A stretch of DNA of 64,000 bases from Halioglobus japonicus (GCF_001983995.1 NZ_CP019450.1:3286001-3350000), one strand, 5' to 3'; numbered from the stretch's first letter, positions 18,616 through 28,895 are shown. The notes: generated by a model from the letters alone, not told the origin. Program-made: numbers and translations.

Positions 18616-21252
18616 TTATTCGGATTCGCTATCGACTGAAGGCTCTTCACCAGCTGAGGGCTCGTCAGCGACAGAACTCTCGACGGAAGCCTCAACGATT
18701 TCGCCTTCGAGCACCTCGTCATCTTCGGGCTCATCGATACGCTCAACGCTGACCAGCGATTCGCCATCTTTGGTCCGAATCACGCGCACGCCCTGGGTGT
18801 TACGGCCCAGGATGGAAATCTCATCCGCGCGGGTGCGTACCAGGGTGCCCTGGTTGGAGATAAGCATCAGTTCATCCCCATCAAACACCTGTACAGCGCC
18901 AACCAATTTACCGTTGCGCTCGGTGGTCGCCATCGCGATGACACCCTTGTTGCCACGACCCTTGGTGGGGAACTCAGTGACTTCTGTACGTTTACCGTAG
19001 CCATTTTCAGATACCGTCAGTACACGGCCATCTTCGCGCGGCACAATCAGGGAAATCATCTCGTGGCCATCGCCAAGCTTGATGCCGCGAACGCCCTTGG
19101 CGGTACGGCCCATCTTGCGCACGTCACCTTCCTTGAAGCGCACCGCCTTACCTTCACTGGAGAGCAGCATGACGTCGCAATCGCCAGTGGTAATCGCGGT
19201 ACCCACGAGCACATCGCCTTCTTCGAGGTCGAGGGCGCGCAGGCCAACGGAACGCTGGCGTGAGAAATCGGTCAGGGCGGTCTTCTTCACGGTACCGTTG
19301 GCGGTTGCCATAAAGATGTAATAGCCTTCGGTGTACTCTTCCACCGGCAAAATCGAGGTGACGCGTTCGCCCTCTTCCAGCGGCAGCAGGTTAACCATGG
19401 GCCGACCGCGGGAATTACGCCCGGCCAGGGGAATCTGGTAAACCTTGAGCCAGTAAACCTTGCCGAGGTTGGAGAAGCACAGAATGGTTGCGTGGGTACT
19501 CGCAATCAGCAGGTGCTCAACGAAATCCTCGTCTTTCACTGCAGTCGCAGACTTACCCATACCGCCGCGGCGCTGGGCCTGGTAATCGGTGAGAGGCTGG
19601 GTCTTGGCGTAACCGCCATGGGAAATGGTGACCACGCGATCTTCCTCGGTGATCAGATCTTCCACCGTCAGGTCGTGCTGAGACGCAGTAATCTCGGTCT
19701 TGCGCTCGTCGCCATACTCGGTGACGACCTCTTCGAGTTCCTCGCGGATAACCGCCTTGAGGCGCTCCGGATCCGAAAGGATCTGCAGGTACTCGGCAAT
19801 TTCACGCAGCTTCTCTTCAAACTCGTTGAGCAGCTTCTCGTGCTCGAGGCCGGTCAAGCGGTGTAGGCGCAGCTCGAGGATCGCCTGGGCCTGGGCCGGT
19901 GACAGGTAGTAGTTACCCTCGCGCAGGCCATACATGGGGTCGAGATCATCCGGACGGCAGGCATCGTCACCCGCACGCTCCAGCATACCCATGACATCGC
20001 CCGGCTCCCAGGAACGCGCCAGTAGCTTCTCTTTAGCTTCGGCAGAGCTGGGAGAGGCCTTGATCAGCTCGATAACCGGATCGATATTGGCCAGGGCGAT
20101 CGCCAGGCCTTCGAGGATATGGCCGCGCTCACGTGCCTTGCGCAGCAGGTAAACCGTACGGCGCGTAACCACTTCGCGGCGGTGGCGGATAAATGCCTCA
20201 ATCACCTCTTTGAGATTGAGGATCTTGGGCTGGCCGTCGACCAGCGCCACCATATTGATACCAAAAACAGACTGCAGCTGCGTCTGAGCGTAGAGGTTGT
20301 TCAGGACGACATCGCCCACCTCACCGCGCCGCAGTTCGATCACCACGCGCAGGCCGTCCTTGTCGGATTCGTCCCGCAGTTCGGTAATCCCTTCCACCTT
20401 CTTCTCTTTCACCAACTCGGCGATACGCTCAATCAGGCGCGCCTTGTTCAGCTGGTAGGGAATCTCGTGGATGATGATAGTGTCCTTGCCGCGTTTCTCG
20501 TCAGTGACCACTTCAGCACGGGCACGCACATAAATACGACCGCGGCCGGTGCGGTAGGCCTGGATGATGCCGGCACGGCCATTGATGATGGCCCCAGTCG
20601 GGAAGTCAGGCCCGGGGATATGCTCCATCAGGTCTTCGACAGTGAGTTCAGGCTCGGCCAACAGGGCCAGGCAGCCGCTGATAACCTCAGTGAGGTTGTG
20701 CGGCGGGATATTGGTCGCCATGCCCACGGCGATACCGGAGGAGCCGTTCACCAGCAGGCTGGGAATTCGCGTTGGCAGAACGGCGGGAATTTGTTCAGTG
20801 CCGTCGTAGTTGTCAACGAAGTCCACTGTCTCCTTGTCCAGATCAGCCAGCATCTGGTGGGAGATTTTCTGCATGCGGATCTCGGTGTAACGCATCGCCG
20901 CCGCATTGTCGCCGTCGATGGAGCCGAAGTTACCCTGACCGTCCACCAGCATGTAGCGCATGGAGAAAGGCTGGGCCATACGCACAATCGTGTCGTACAC
21001 CGCGGAATCACCGTGCGGGTGATATTTACCGATCACGTCACCGACCACACGTGCCGATTTTTTGTAGGCCTTGTTCCAGTCGTTGTTGAGCTCATTCATT
21101 GCGAACAGCACGCGCCGGTGCACCGGCTTGAGCCCATCGCGCACATCTGGCAGTGCACGACCCACGATCACGCTCATGGCGTAATCGAGGTAGGATTGCT
21201 TCATCTCGTCTTCGATATTGACGGGGAGAATTTCTTTGGCTAAATCACCCAT
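18616..21252 (-). CDS. gyrA: DNA gyrase subunit A
   Basis: This 878-residue subunit of type II topoisomerase introduces negative supercoils together with GyrB. Spacing matches E. coli in the N-terminal domain, so the quinolone-determining residues are read as S83 and D87 (GDSAVYD, wild-type) and the catalytic tyrosine as Y122 (RYTEIR). The C-terminal beta-pinwheel carries the GyrA-box-like QRRGGMG. The last 35 residues are an acidic Glu/Ser-rich tail, a variable feature of the family. It is divergently arranged with mtaD across a 289-nt gap holding candidate promoters. Confidence 0.98.
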   Translation of the reverse strand: MGDLAKEILPVNIEDEMKQSYLDYAMSVIVGRALPDVRDGLKPVHRRVLFAMNELNNDWNKAYKKSARVVGDVIGKYHPHGDSAVYDTIVRMAQPFSMRYMLVDGQGNFGSIDGDNAAAMRYTEIRMQKISHQMLADLDKETVDFVDNYDGTEQIPAVLPTRIPSLLVNGSSGIAVGMATNIPPHNLTEVISGCLALLAEPELTVEDLMEHIPGPDFPTGAIINGRAGIIQAYRTGRGRIYVRARAEVVTDEKRGKDTIIIHEIPYQLNKARLIERIAELVKEKKVEGITELRDESDKDGLRVVIELRRGEVGDVVLNNLYAQTQLQSVFGINMVALVDGQPKILNLKEVIEAFIRHRREVVTRRTVYLLRKARERGHILEGLAIALANIDPVIELIKASPSSAEAKEKLLARSWEPGDVMGMLERAGDDACRPDDLDPMYGLREGNYYLSPAQAQAILELRLHRLTGLEHEKLLNEFEEKLREIAEYLQILSDPERLKAVIREELEEVVTEYGDERKTEITASQHDLTVEDLITEEDRVVTISHGGYAKTQPLTDYQAQRRGGMGKSATAVKDEDFVEHLLIASTHATILCFSNLGKVYWLKVYQIPLAGRNSRGRPMVNLLPLEEGERVTSILPVEEYTEGYYIFMATANGTVKKTALTDFSRQRSVGLRALDLEEGDVLVGTAITTGDCDVMLLSSEGKAVRFKEGDVRKMGRTAKGVRGIKLGDGHEMISLIVPREDGRVLTVSENGYGKRTEVTEFPTKGRGNKGVIAMATTERNGKLVGAVQVFDGDELMLISNQGTLVRTRADEISILGRNTQGVRVIRTKDGESLVSVERIDEPEDDEVLEGEIVEASVESSVADEPSAGEEPSVDSESE

Positions 21253-21381
21253 GAATGATGGTTTCCCACGGCCTATCCGGGAGGCCTTGTTCTAAATTAA
21301 TTATGCTGCGATCGAGAGCCAGGGAGCGTGACCTTACGGCCTGGTGAAACGCCCCTAAACACCCCCGGACACAAACCGCCG

Positions 21382-21387
21382 ATTATA
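21382..21387 (-). promoter_or_regulatory. Candidate -10 element for gyrA
   Basis: A perfect TATAAT is read on the minus strand about 130 nt before the gyrA start. The matching -35 region (TGGTAG at 17-nt spacing) is poor, so this is a suggestion only. Confidence 0.35.
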
Positions 21388-21428
21388 CGGAATTGACCGC
21401 GTAACTACCATGTTTTTGCTGAATTTCG

Positions 21429-21458
21429 CCGACATTTACGCCGCTCAGGGGGTATACT
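21429..21458 (+). promoter_or_regulatory. Candidate promoter for mtaD-ubiG-mupP-yciK
   Basis: CCGACA at 21429-21434 and TATACT at 21453-21458 are separated by 18 nt, about 84 nt before the mtaD start. The fit to a sigma-70 consensus is moderate, and the position in the divergent gap is right. Confidence 0.4.
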
Positions 21459-21541
21459 CTCGAGCCTTTGCCAGGCCCGCTACAAAGCGCCGGCCAAGCT
21501 GATGAAAAATTGACCACCAACAAGCCTGAACCGGGAGCGCA

Positions 21542-22876
21542 ATGAGCCAGATACCGAGCCATGTGGACACCCTTATCCACGCCGATTGGGTCATCCCTGT
21601 CGTCCCGCGCGGCACCGTGCTTGAGGGCTACAGCCTGGGCCTGACCGACGATCACATCAGCGCACTGTTACCGCGCGATGAAACCACTGCTATCACTGCC
21701 GATGAAGTGCTGGAACTACCCGGTCATGCGCTGCTGCCGGGACTGGTCAATACCCATGGCCATGCCGCCATGAGCCTGTTGCGCGGCTATGCCGATGACC
21801 TGCCGCTCATGCCCTGGCTGGAACAACACATCTGGCCCGCCGAGGGCGCCCACGTGGATGCCGGCTTTGTCGCCGACGGCACGGAGCTCGCCATCGCCGA
21901 GATGGTCCGTTCCGGCACCACTACCTTCTCTGACATGTACTTCTTTCCCGACACCTGCGCTGCCACTGCACAGCGTCTGGGACTGCGCTGTCAGATCACT
22001 TTCCCGGTTTTGGATTTTCCGACGGCCTGGGCGCGCAATGCCGATGAGTACATCAGCAAGGGCCTGCGCCTGCGCGATGAGACCAAGCATCTGGACCTGG
22101 TCAATATTGCCTTCGGCCCGCACGCCCCCTACACCGTGTCCACCGACAACCTGCTACGGGTGGCGACCCTGGCCGCAGAGCTCGACGCGGGCATCCAGAT
22201 TCACCTCCACGAGACCCGCGGTGAGGTACTCCAGGCCGTAGAGGCCGATGGCGCCCGCCCGCTGGATACGCTCAACGAGATCGGCCTGCTGGGACCGCGT
22301 ACCCAATGCGTCCACATGACCGATCTGGGCGATCAGGATATCGAAACACTGGCCAAGTCCGGGGCCTCGGTGGTGCACTGCCCGCAATCGAACATGAAAC
22401 TGGCGTCCGGGGCAGCACCAGTGAAGAAACTGCTGGAGGCCGGCGTCAACGTGGCCCTGGGCACCGACAGCGCCGCCAGCAATAACGACCTGAACATGTT
22501 TGGTGAAATGCAGAGCGCCGCCTTCCTGGCCAAACTCTCCAGCGAGGATGCCACCGCCCTCACCGCCGCAGACGCCCTCTACATGGCCACCCTGGGCGGC
22601 GCCCGAGCCATGGGCCTGGACGACAAGATTGGCAGTCTGGAAACGGGCAAACAGGCAGACGTCATCGCCGTGGATTTGTCCGGCCCGGAATGCCAGCCGC
22701 TCTACAACCCGCTGTCGCAGCTGGTCTATGCATGCAATGGCAGCCAGGTGCGCCACAGCTGGGTGGCCGGCAGCCAACTGCTCCGTGATCGTCACCTGAC
22801 CCGTATAGACTTGCCAGAGCTGCTCGCCCGAGCGAACGACTGGCGCATTAAAATTGAGATGACCCAACAAGCATGA
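21542..22876 (+). CDS. mtaD: 5-methylthioadenosine/S-adenosylhomocysteine deaminase, TRZ/ATZ family
   Basis: This 444-residue amidohydrolase shows the metal motif NTHGHAAM near residue 68, the HLHET segment (about residue 222) and GTDSAASNNDLNMF toward the C-terminus. These are the standard ligands of the TRZ/ATZ family. In Pseudomonas the enzyme at this exact locus deaminates methylthioadenosine, and the ubiG-mupP-yciK neighbours are the same, which supports the call. Its stop overlaps the ubiG start (ATGA), indicating translational coupling. The alternative substrate S-adenosylhomocysteine would fit the methyltransferase next door equally well. Confidence 0.9.
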   Translation: MSQIPSHVDTLIHADWVIPVVPRGTVLEGYSLGLTDDHISALLPRDETTAITADEVLELPGHALLPGLVNTHGHAAMSLLRGYADDLPLMPWLEQHIWPAEGAHVDAGFVADGTELAIAEMVRSGTTTFSDMYFFPDTCAATAQRLGLRCQITFPVLDFPTAWARNADEYISKGLRLRDETKHLDLVNIAFGPHAPYTVSTDNLLRVATLAAELDAGIQIHLHETRGEVLQAVEADGARPLDTLNEIGLLGPRTQCVHMTDLGDQDIETLAKSGASVVHCPQSNMKLASGAAPVKKLLEAGVNVALGTDSAASNNDLNMFGEMQSAAFLAKLSSEDATALTAADALYMATLGGARAMGLDDKIGSLETGKQADVIAVDLSGPECQPLYNPLSQLVYACNGSQVRHSWVAGSQLLRDRHLTRIDLPELLARANDWRIKIEMTQQA

Positions 22877-23583
22877 GCACACACAAGAATGTAGACCCGG
22901 CGGAAATCGCCAAATTTGAAGAACTGGCATCGCGCTGGTGGGACCGCAACAGCGAATTCAAACCCCTGCACGACATCAACCCCCTGCGCGCCAATTACAT
23001 CGACCTGCTCTCACCGGTGGCGGGCAAGCGCCTGGTAGATGTGGGTTGCGGCGGCGGCATTCTGGCAGAAGCCATGGCCCAGCGTGGCGCCAACGTCACG
23101 GGCATCGATATGGGCGAAGCGCCACTGTCTGTCGCCAAATTGCACGGCCTGGAGTCCGGCGTAGAGGTCGATTACTTCCAGAGCACTGCCGAAGCGCTGG
23201 CGGAAAATGAACCGGCGGCCTTCGACATCGTGTGCTGCCTGGAAATGCTTGAGCACGTACCCGACCCGGGTGCTATCATCCAGGCCTGTGCCGACATGGC
23301 CAAACCCGGTGCAAATCTCTACTTTTCCACGATCAACCGCAACCTCAAGGCCTACGCCTTTGCCATCGTCGGCGCCGAGCACATTCTGCGCTTGCTACCG
23401 GCGGGTACCCACGAATACGACAAGTTCATCAAACCCTCGGAGCTAGCTGGCTGGATTCGTGACGCAGGCCTGTTGTTGAAGGACCAGACCGGGCTGACCT
23501 ACAACCCAATCACCCAGACCTATCGACTCAACCCCCGGGATGTCAGCGTGAACTACATGGTGCACGCGGTAAAACCCGCATGA
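22873..23583 (+). CDS. ubiG: Ubiquinone biosynthesis O-methyltransferase
   Basis: This 236-residue class I SAM methyltransferase carries out the two O-methylations of ubiquinone synthesis. It shows the N-terminal FEELASRWWD segment typical of UbiG, the SAM-binding DVGCGGGILAE (about residue 56) and the CLEMLEHVPDP motif. Normal length. Start ATG 22873 overlaps the mtaD stop by 4 nt, and its own stop overlaps the mupP start, so mtaD, ubiG and mupP are tightly coupled. Confidence 0.97.
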   Translation: MSTHKNVDPAEIAKFEELASRWWDRNSEFKPLHDINPLRANYIDLLSPVAGKRLVDVGCGGGILAEAMAQRGANVTGIDMGEAPLSVAKLHGLESGVEVDYFQSTAEALAENEPAAFDIVCCLEMLEHVPDPGAIIQACADMAKPGANLYFSTINRNLKAYAFAIVGAEHILRLLPAGTHEYDKFIKPSELAGWIRDAGLLLKDQTGLTYNPITQTYRLNPRDVSVNYMVHAVKPA

Positions 23584-24242
23584 AGCCCATGAACCTGAAA
23601 GCAGTGCTGTTCGATCTGGACGGCACACTGGTTGATACTGCGGCTGAATTTGTAGTGGTTGTGCAGCAACTGCGCGCCGAGCACGGCCTCGATACCATGG
23701 ACCCGGAACGGATTCGAGCTTCGGTCTCCAACGGCGCCAGGGCGCTGGTCAACCTGAGCCTGGGTATCGATTTTGACGCACCGGAATTCGAATCCAAGCG
23801 CCTGCGCCTGCTCGAGCTGTACGCCGAGGTGCTCGGCACTGCGGCGGCACCCTACCCGGGCATCAGGGACTTGCTGGACGCTTTTGCGGAGCGCGGCATC
23901 CGTTGGGGTGTTGCCACCAACAAGCCCAGAGCCTATGCAGAGCCATTGCTACCCCGGATCGGGCTGGACTGCCCAAGTCTGGTCTGCCCCGACGATGTCC
24001 AGGACCGCAAGCCCCACCCGGAATCGCTATACCTCAACTGCCGGGAACTGGACTGCGCACCCCATGAAGCTATTTACGTGGGCGATCACCTACGGGATAT
24101 TGAAGCGGGCAAACGGGCCGGCATGTACACCATCGCCGCCGCCTATGGCTATATCGAGCCGGGCGACAACGCCGCCGACTGGGGCGCTGATGTCGTGGCC
24201 GCGCGCAGCGAAGACCTCTACTCACTGATACTCAACGACTGA
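23580..24242 (+). CDS. mupP: HAD-family phosphatase, N-acetylmuramic acid 6-phosphate phosphatase (MupP)
   Basis: This 220-residue HAD hydrolase has the nucleophile motif LFDLDGTLVD near residue 10, a helical cap, TNKP as motif II, and YVGDHLRDIEAG as motif IV. By sequence alone it resembles Gph phosphoglycolate phosphatases. Its place between ubiG and yciK is that of MupP, which works in the cell-wall recycling pathway of Pseudomonas and related bacteria, so that name is preferred on context. It overlaps ubiG by 4 nt. Confidence 0.85.
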   Translation: MKPMNLKAVLFDLDGTLVDTAAEFVVVVQQLRAEHGLDTMDPERIRASVSNGARALVNLSLGIDFDAPEFESKRLRLLELYAEVLGTAAAPYPGIRDLLDAFAERGIRWGVATNKPRAYAEPLLPRIGLDCPSLVCPDDVQDRKPHPESLYLNCRELDCAPHEAIYVGDHLRDIEAGKRAGMYTIAAAYGYIEPGDNAADWGADVVAARSEDLYSLILND

Positions 24243-24255
24243 CCGAGCACCCCTT

Positions 24256-25017
24256 ATGAACATCGTACCCGCGCCCGCCGACTACCAGCCTTCAGCCACC
24301 CTGCTGGAGGGCAGAACGATACTGGTCACCGGCGCCGGCGACGGCATTGGTCGGGCCGCCAGCCTCGCCTACGCCGCCCACGGCGCTACTGTCATCCTGC
24401 TGGGGCGCACAGAGAGTAAACTGGACGCCCTCTACGACCAGATCGAAGCGGCAGGCTACCCGAAACCGGCCATTGTGCCGATGGATCTGCTGACCGTGTC
24501 TGAAGAGCAATGCATGCAACTGGTGGCCCAACTGGCAGACGAGTTCGGGCACATCGACGGACTGCTGCACAACGCCAGCGTGCTCGGCGAGCGGCGCCCG
24601 ATCGAAAGCGCCACCTATGCAGCCTGGCAGGAAGTCATGCAGGTCAATGTGAATGCCACGTTCCTGCTGACACGTCACCTGTTGCCGCTGCTCCAGGCGG
24701 CGCCCAGCGCCTCCATCGTATTCACATCCTCCGGCGTAGGCCGCACGGGCCGGGCTTTCTGGGGAGCCTATGCGGTCTCCAAATTTGCCACCGAAGGTCT
24801 GATGGAAGTGCTCGCGGCGGAGCTCGATGAAACGTCCAACATCCGGGTGAACTGTATCAACCCAGGCGCTACCAACACGGCCATGCGCCGCTCTGCCTAT
24901 CCGGCGGAACACCCGGACACCAACCCTGCACCGGAAGACATCATGGGGGCTTACCTGTACTTGATGGGCAAGGATAGCGGAGAGATCAGCGGTAGTTCCT
25001 TCGATGCTCAGCCGTAG
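24256..25017 (+). CDS. yciK: YciK-family SDR oxidoreductase
   Basis: This 253-residue classical short-chain dehydrogenase shows TGAGDGIGRAA for cofactor binding, a HNAS loop, catalytic Ser in FTSSGVGR, and Tyr-x3-Lys in YAVSK. The pattern matches E. coli YciK, whose physiological substrate is not established. It lies 13 nt after mupP and probably ends the mtaD operon. The next, broken gene follows after 34 nt. Confidence 0.9.
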   Translation: MNIVPAPADYQPSATLLEGRTILVTGAGDGIGRAASLAYAAHGATVILLGRTESKLDALYDQIEAAGYPKPAIVPMDLLTVSEEQCMQLVAQLADEFGHIDGLLHNASVLGERRPIESATYAAWQEVMQVNVNATFLLTRHLLPLLQAAPSASIVFTSSGVGRTGRAFWGAYAVSKFATEGLMEVLAAELDETSNIRVNCINPGATNTAMRRSAYPAEHPDTNPAPEDIMGAYLYLMGKDSGEISGSSFDAQP

Positions 25018-25051
25018 CGCTGGCACCCGAACCAAGATATCCGCCAGCGAA

Positions 25052-25461
25052 ATGAACCTGCGCAGCCTGCTCACCCCCTCCTCGCGCCCCTGCTCACATT
25101 TGCAGCCGCCCCTCTGTATGCGGCTGACCAGGTGCCGGAGTGCGTCGGCACCAGCCAGGCGCACAGTTTGGAAACCGGACAGCGTGGCGAATCGCGCTCC
25201 GAGCACAATACGCTGCTGATTCGCCGCCACGAGGGCAAAATGTATCTGGGGCTGGGAAAAGGGGCACTCATCGAGGCCAGTGATAACGGCAAGCAGCTCG
25301 CCTACAGCGATGAGCCCAACATGCTCGGCACCCGCAGCCTGAGCTACACCCCCTCAAGCGGCGCCATCAGGTATGAGGCCGCTGCAACACGGTACAATAA
25401 GGCAATTGGGAAACAAACATTCGAGGGCACCTGTTCGCCCTCGCAGAAGAGCCGCAGCTAA
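25052..25461 (+). pseudogene. Exported protein of unknown function, frame broken in the signal peptide
   Basis: From ATG 25052 the frame reads a charged start and hydrophobic stretch, then derails at the C5 run 25074-25078. Adding one C gives a clean 136-residue exported protein with a signal peptide ending near APLYAAD, followed by ECVGTSQAH and a Tyr/Gly/Thr-rich mature domain. The downstream frame is open to TAG 25459, overlapping the end of rluB by 4 nt on the other strand. The sequence is not recognised. A single-base loss in a homopolymer suggests a sequencing error, but a true null cannot be excluded. Confidence 0.6.
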
Positions 25462-26411
25462 CGGGGACGCCGCCGCGACTTGGCCGCACCGGGGCCTTTG
25501 CGTTTGGTGAACTGGCGCTCCATCTTTTCGCGCTCTTTGTGGGTGCCGCGCTTCTGATTCTTCAGCTCCATATCGGCCATGCGATACAGGCTTTTCAATT
25601 CCTTGGGCTCCAGTTCCACCCACTGCCCCTGCTTGACCTTGGAGGGAATGAAAACATCGCCGTAGCGAACGCGCTTCAGACGTGACACGGTGAGGCCCTG
25701 GGACTCCCAAAGACGGCGCACTTCGCGATTGCGGCCTTCCATAATGACGACGTAAAACCAGTGATTTATACCGTCGCCACCGCCGTCCTGAATATCGGTA
25801 AAGCGGGCGACACCGTCTTCCAGCATCACCCCCTCAAGCAGGCGCTTGAGCATCTCTTCATCCCATTCACCCATGACTCGAACCATGTACTCGCGTTCGA
25901 TATTGGCCGAGGGATGCATCAACGTGTTGGCCAGCTCGCCATCGGTGGTGAACAGCAGCAGGCCCGAGGTGTTGTAGTCGAGACGACCAATGGATATCCA
26001 GCGCCCGGCCTTGAGTTTTGGCAGGCGCTCGAACACCGTGCGGCGCCCCTGGGGATCCTTGCGCGACGAAACCTCGCCGGTGGGCTTGTGATACAAAATG
26101 CAGCGGGTTTCCTGTGCCGGCGCGCGATCCAGCGGTCGACCGTCAACAGTAATCCGATCGCGATCCTCTACCCGATCACCCAGACGGGCCGGCTTGCCGT
26201 TAACCGCTACGCGGCCGGACTCAATCCAACGCTCCATCTCGCGACGCGAGCCGATACCGGTTCGCGCCAGCACCTTCTGCAGTTTTTCACCCGCAACAGG
26301 TTTCTCTTCAGGCGCTGCATCCGCATCCACCTCCACGACATTGTCGCTGGGCTTGCGCTTGGAGCTGGGCTTAGCGGCGCTGCCTCGCGCCTTTCCATAG
26401 GGAGATGACAT
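25458..26411 (-). CDS. rluB: 23S rRNA pseudouridine(2605) synthase
   Basis: This 317-residue RsuA-family enzyme has an N-terminal S4 RNA-binding domain ([18 protein letters not shown], about 45-62) and the catalytic aspartate in [14 protein letters not shown]. Flanking tails are Lys/Arg-rich, as is typical for RluB. It modifies U2605 of 23S rRNA in E. coli. It follows scpB with a 5-nt gap; the scpA-scpB-rluB order is conserved in gammaproteobacteria. Confidence 0.94.
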   Translation of the reverse strand: MSSPYGKARGSAAKPSSKRKPSDNVVEVDADAAPEEKPVAGEKLQKVLARTGIGSRREMERWIESGRVAVNGKPARLGDRVEDRDRITVDGRPLDRAPAQETRCILYHKPTGEVSSRKDPQGRRTVFERLPKLKAGRWISIGRLDYNTSGLLLFTTDGELANTLMHPSANIEREYMVRVMGEWDEEMLKRLLEGVMLEDGVARFTDIQDGGGDGINHWFYVVIMEGRNREVRRLWESQGLTVSRLKRVRYGDVFIPSKVKQGQWVELEPKELKSLYRMADMELKNQKRGTHKEREKMERQFTKRKGPGAAKSRRRPR

Positions 26412-26416
26412 ACTAA

Positions 26417-27352
26417 TCAGGCCTGGTTTTCGGGCTTGGCGAGTCCCGCCAGGTTGTCTTGACCATCTATGAGCTCAGGGCTGTCTGCCAGCTCAGGGCT
26501 GTCTGCCAGCTCAGGGCTGTCGACCGGCTCAGGGCTGTCGCCCGGCTCAGCGCTATCCACGGGCTCGGCGCTGTCGGTTAGGTCAGACATGGCCTCAGCC
26601 AGGTCATCAGCAGATTCGGGGGTCTCCGGCGCTGCCTCGTCGGAGTCTACAGGCGCCGGGGCAGCGGCGATAAAGTCGGCGTAGGGCTCATCAGCGGCGA
26701 CGTGATCGGTACCGCCTACCACGATCAATTCCGGCGCATCCTGCGGGGCACTGCCCTCTTCACCGGTGGCAGTTTTTTCACTGTCCTTGAGCGGCTCACT
26801 GAAGCCCAGCTCGGCATTGAGCGTTTCCAGGTCGCGAATCTCTGCCAGGGCCGGCAGTTGATCGAGGTTCTTCAAATTGAAATAGTCCAGGAATTGACGC
26901 GTCGTCGCGTACATGGCCGGGCGACCTGGTACATCGCGATGCCCCACAACGCGAATCCACTCACGCTCGTGCAAAGTCTTGATGATGTTGGAGCTCACCG
27001 CCACGCCGCGAATCTCCTCAATCTCACCGCGGGTAATGGGCTGACGATAGGCAATCAGTGCCAGCGTCTCGAGCAGCGCACGCGAGTATTTGGCCGGGCG
27101 TTCCTGCCACAGTCGGGCCACCCAGGGACTGAGATTCTGGCGCACCTGAAAACGAAAGCCGCTGGCGACCTCTACCACTTCGAAACCACGATCCTCACAG
27201 CGCTCGGCCACTTCTTTCATGGCCTCGCGAATCGCGGCGTTCTCAGGCCGTTCGTGCTCCTCGAACAACTCGGCCAGCTGCGCCACCGACAGCGGCTTAC
27301 CTGCGGCCAGCAACGCACCTTCGAGAACCTGTACCAGACCAGTTTCTGACAT
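26417..27352 (-). CDS. scpB: Segregation and condensation protein B, with repetitive acidic tail
   Basis: This 311-residue protein consists of the normal ScpB winged-helix core (about 1-185; [12 protein letters not shown] at the start, [19 protein letters not shown] in the middle) and an unusual tail of about 125 residues. The tail is rich in Asp, Glu, Pro and Ser, and its end contains six copies of a six-residue unit of the type DSPELA. ScpB dimers with ScpA and SMC condense the chromosome. ATG 27352, 1 nt past the scpA stop, matches the family start; earlier starts lie inside scpA. Confidence 0.93.
   Translation of the reverse strand: MSETGLVQVLEGALLAAGKPLSVAQLAELFEEHERPENAAIREAMKEVAERCEDRGFEVVEVASGFRFQVRQNLSPWVARLWQERPAKYSRALLETLALIAYRQPITRGEIEEIRGVAVSSNIIKTLHEREWIRVVGHRDVPGRPAMYATTRQFLDYFNLKNLDQLPALAEIRDLETLNAELGFSEPLKDSEKTATGEEGSAPQDAPELIVVGGTDHVAADEPYADFIAAAPAPVDSDEAAPETPESADDLAEAMSDLTDSAEPVDSAEPGDSPEPVDSPELADSPELADSPELIDGQDNLAGLAKPENQA
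26473..26580. repeat. Six tandem 18-bp repeats in the scpB 3' end
   Basis: Six consecutive 18-bp units begin with GCTCAGGGCTGTC or a close variant (26473, 26491, 26509, 26527, 26545, 26563). The first two are identical and the last two have diverged. The unit length keeps the frame and encodes the repeated Asp-Ser-Pro-Glu-Leu type hexapeptide of the ScpB tail. It is a minisatellite inside a gene and may vary in copy number. Confidence 0.9.
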
Positions 27353-27353
27353 G

Positions 27354-28160
27354 TTATTCGGACCTTGCCTTAACGTGGATGGGACCGAATGAATCGGTCT
27401 GCACAATTTCCACCAATGATTCCTTGATCAATTCCATCACCGCCAGGAACGTGACCACCACGCCCAGGCGACCTTCCTCAGCAGTAAACAACGCCACGAA
27501 AGGCACAAATTGTTGCCCTGCGAGCTGCTCCAGAACATCCGACATACGCTCACGCGTCGAAAGGGCCTCGCGTTGAATATGGTGGCTCTCGTACATATCG
27601 GCGCGGCGCAGCACTTCCGACAACGCCACCAGCAACTCGCGCATATCGACGTCGGGATCGGGGCGGACCCGGTTGATATCCGGCGGATTGGCGCTGCCGA
27701 CCCAGGTGTCGCGCTCCATGCGCGGCATTTCCTCGATATCCTCTGCGGCCTTCTTGAACCGCTCGTACTCCTGCAAGCGCCGGATCAGCTGGGCGCGAGG
27801 ATCTTCCTCGTCCTCGTCGACGTCCGTGGAGCGCGGCAACAGCATGCGTGACTTGATCTCTGCCAGCATAGCCGCCATCAGCAGATACTCCGCCGCCAGC
27901 TCAAACTGCATAGCATCCATGAGATCGACGTAGTGCATGTACTGCTCGGTGATCTTGGATACGTCAATATCGAGAATATCGAGATTCTGGCGTTTAATCA
28001 GGTACAGGAGCAGGTCGAGGGGGCCTTCGAAGGCCTCCAGAAACACTTCCAGCGCCTGTGGGGGGATGTACAAATCCTTGGGCAGTTCAGTGACCGCCTG
28101 CCCCATCACCACGGCGAATGGCATCTCGCCCTGCTGAGGAAAATCCGGTCCGGCAGTCAC
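27354..28160 (-). CDS. scpA: Segregation and condensation protein A
   Basis: This 268-residue kleisin of the SMC-ScpAB complex shows the hallmark EAFEGPLDLLLYLIKRQNLDI (about residues 42-60), internal helices and a C-terminal winged helix. It is cotranscribed with scpB (1-nt gap). The N-terminus is doubtful. A GTG at 28234 starts a Glu/Pro-rich frame (SANEPESEVPAEAP) that ends prematurely, but adding one G to the GGGG run near 28180-28186 joins it to scpA to give about 293 residues. The given start is the GTG at 28160; ATG 28103 would also keep the conserved core. Confidence 0.92.
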   Translation of the reverse strand: MTAGPDFPQQGEMPFAVVMGQAVTELPKDLYIPPQALEVFLEAFEGPLDLLLYLIKRQNLDILDIDVSKITEQYMHYVDLMDAMQFELAAEYLLMAAMLAEIKSRMLLPRSTDVDEDEEDPRAQLIRRLQEYERFKKAAEDIEEMPRMERDTWVGSANPPDINRVRPDPDVDMRELLVALSEVLRRADMYESHHIQREALSTRERMSDVLEQLAGQQFVPFVALFTAEEGRLGVVVTFLAVMELIKESLVEIVQTDSFGPIHVKARSE

Positions 28161-28271
28161 CGGGGATTCAGGCGCGTCGGCGGCCCCTCGGGGGCTTCGG
28201 CGGGTACTTCGGATTCGGGTTCGTTGGCAGACACGGGATTACCTGTGGTTATCTGCCAACAGTATACAGGA

Positions 28272-28895
28272 TCAGTCCTCGAATGGGGCAATATCGCCCT
28301 TGCCGGCACGCATCACCAGCGGGGTATCTTCGACCATGTCCACCACCGTGGTAGCCTCCATACCGCAATAGCCGCCATCGATGACCAGATCGACATCGTG
28401 CTGCAGGGTTTCGCGAATATCGTAGGGGTCAATCAGCGGATACTCATCACCGGGCATAATCAGGGTGACACTCATCATGGGCTCACCCAGATCCGCCAGC
28501 AGGGCCTGGGCGATAGCGTTGTCCGGCACCCTCAGGCCCACGGTTTTCCGCTTGGGGTGCATGAGACGCCGCGGCACCTCAGAAGTGGCCCGCAGAATAA
28601 ACGTGTAGGGGCCCGGCGTGCAGTGCTTGAGCAGCCGGTATGCGGCATTGTCGACTCGCGCGTAACTGGCAATCTCCGACAGGTCACGGCAGACCAGGGT
28701 GAAGTTGTGGCGATCATCGAGCTTGCGAATGCGGCGGATCCGGTCCAGGGCATTCTTGTCCCCCAGATGGCAGCCCAGGGCATAGGCGGAATCCGTTGGA
28801 TAGGCCACCACACCGCCCTCGCGCACGATATCGGTAGCCTGGCGTATCAGGCGTTTCTGCGGGGTTTCGGGATGTATCTGGAAAAACTGGCTCAC
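28272..28895 (-). CDS. yciO: YciO, Sua5/YrdC-family threonylcarbamoyl-AMP synthase-like protein
   Basis: This 207-residue protein has the YrdC-type nucleotide-binding fold: PTDSAYALGC near the N-terminus, then RIRRIRKLDDRHNF and GLRVPDN. YciO is related to the tRNA t6A enzyme TsaC/Sua5, but its own role is less certain. GTG 28895 is chosen because it overlaps the RNase AM stop (GTGA) and matches the family start SQFFQIHPETPQ. It is coupled to the upstream PHP gene, as in E. coli. Confidence 0.92.
   Translation of the reverse strand: MSQFFQIHPETPQKRLIRQATDIVREGGVVAYPTDSAYALGCHLGDKNALDRIRRIRKLDDRHNFTLVCRDLSEIASYARVDNAAYRLLKHCTPGPYTFILRATSEVPRRLMHPKRKTVGLRVPDNAIAQALLADLGEPMMSVTLIMPGDEYPLIDPYDIRETLQHDVDLVIDGGYCGMEATTVVDMVEDTPLVMRAGKGDIAPFED

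Noticed and set aside
20119..21243. 374-residue open frame antisense to gyrA
   Set aside because: The product is His/Gln-rich without any family motif, and gyrA on the other strand is unambiguous.
18616..21252. Possible quinolone-resistance substitutions in gyrA
   Set aside because: The determining positions read Ser83 and Asp87, the wild-type pair.
25132..25461. Treating the 109-residue frame starting at GTG 25132 as a complete gene
   Set aside because: It would discard an obvious signal peptide just upstream that is recovered by adding one C at 25074-25078.
26473..26580. Short regularly spaced repeats that might suggest a CRISPR array
   Set aside because: The units are contiguous 18-mers without spacers and encode an in-frame hexapeptide of ScpB.
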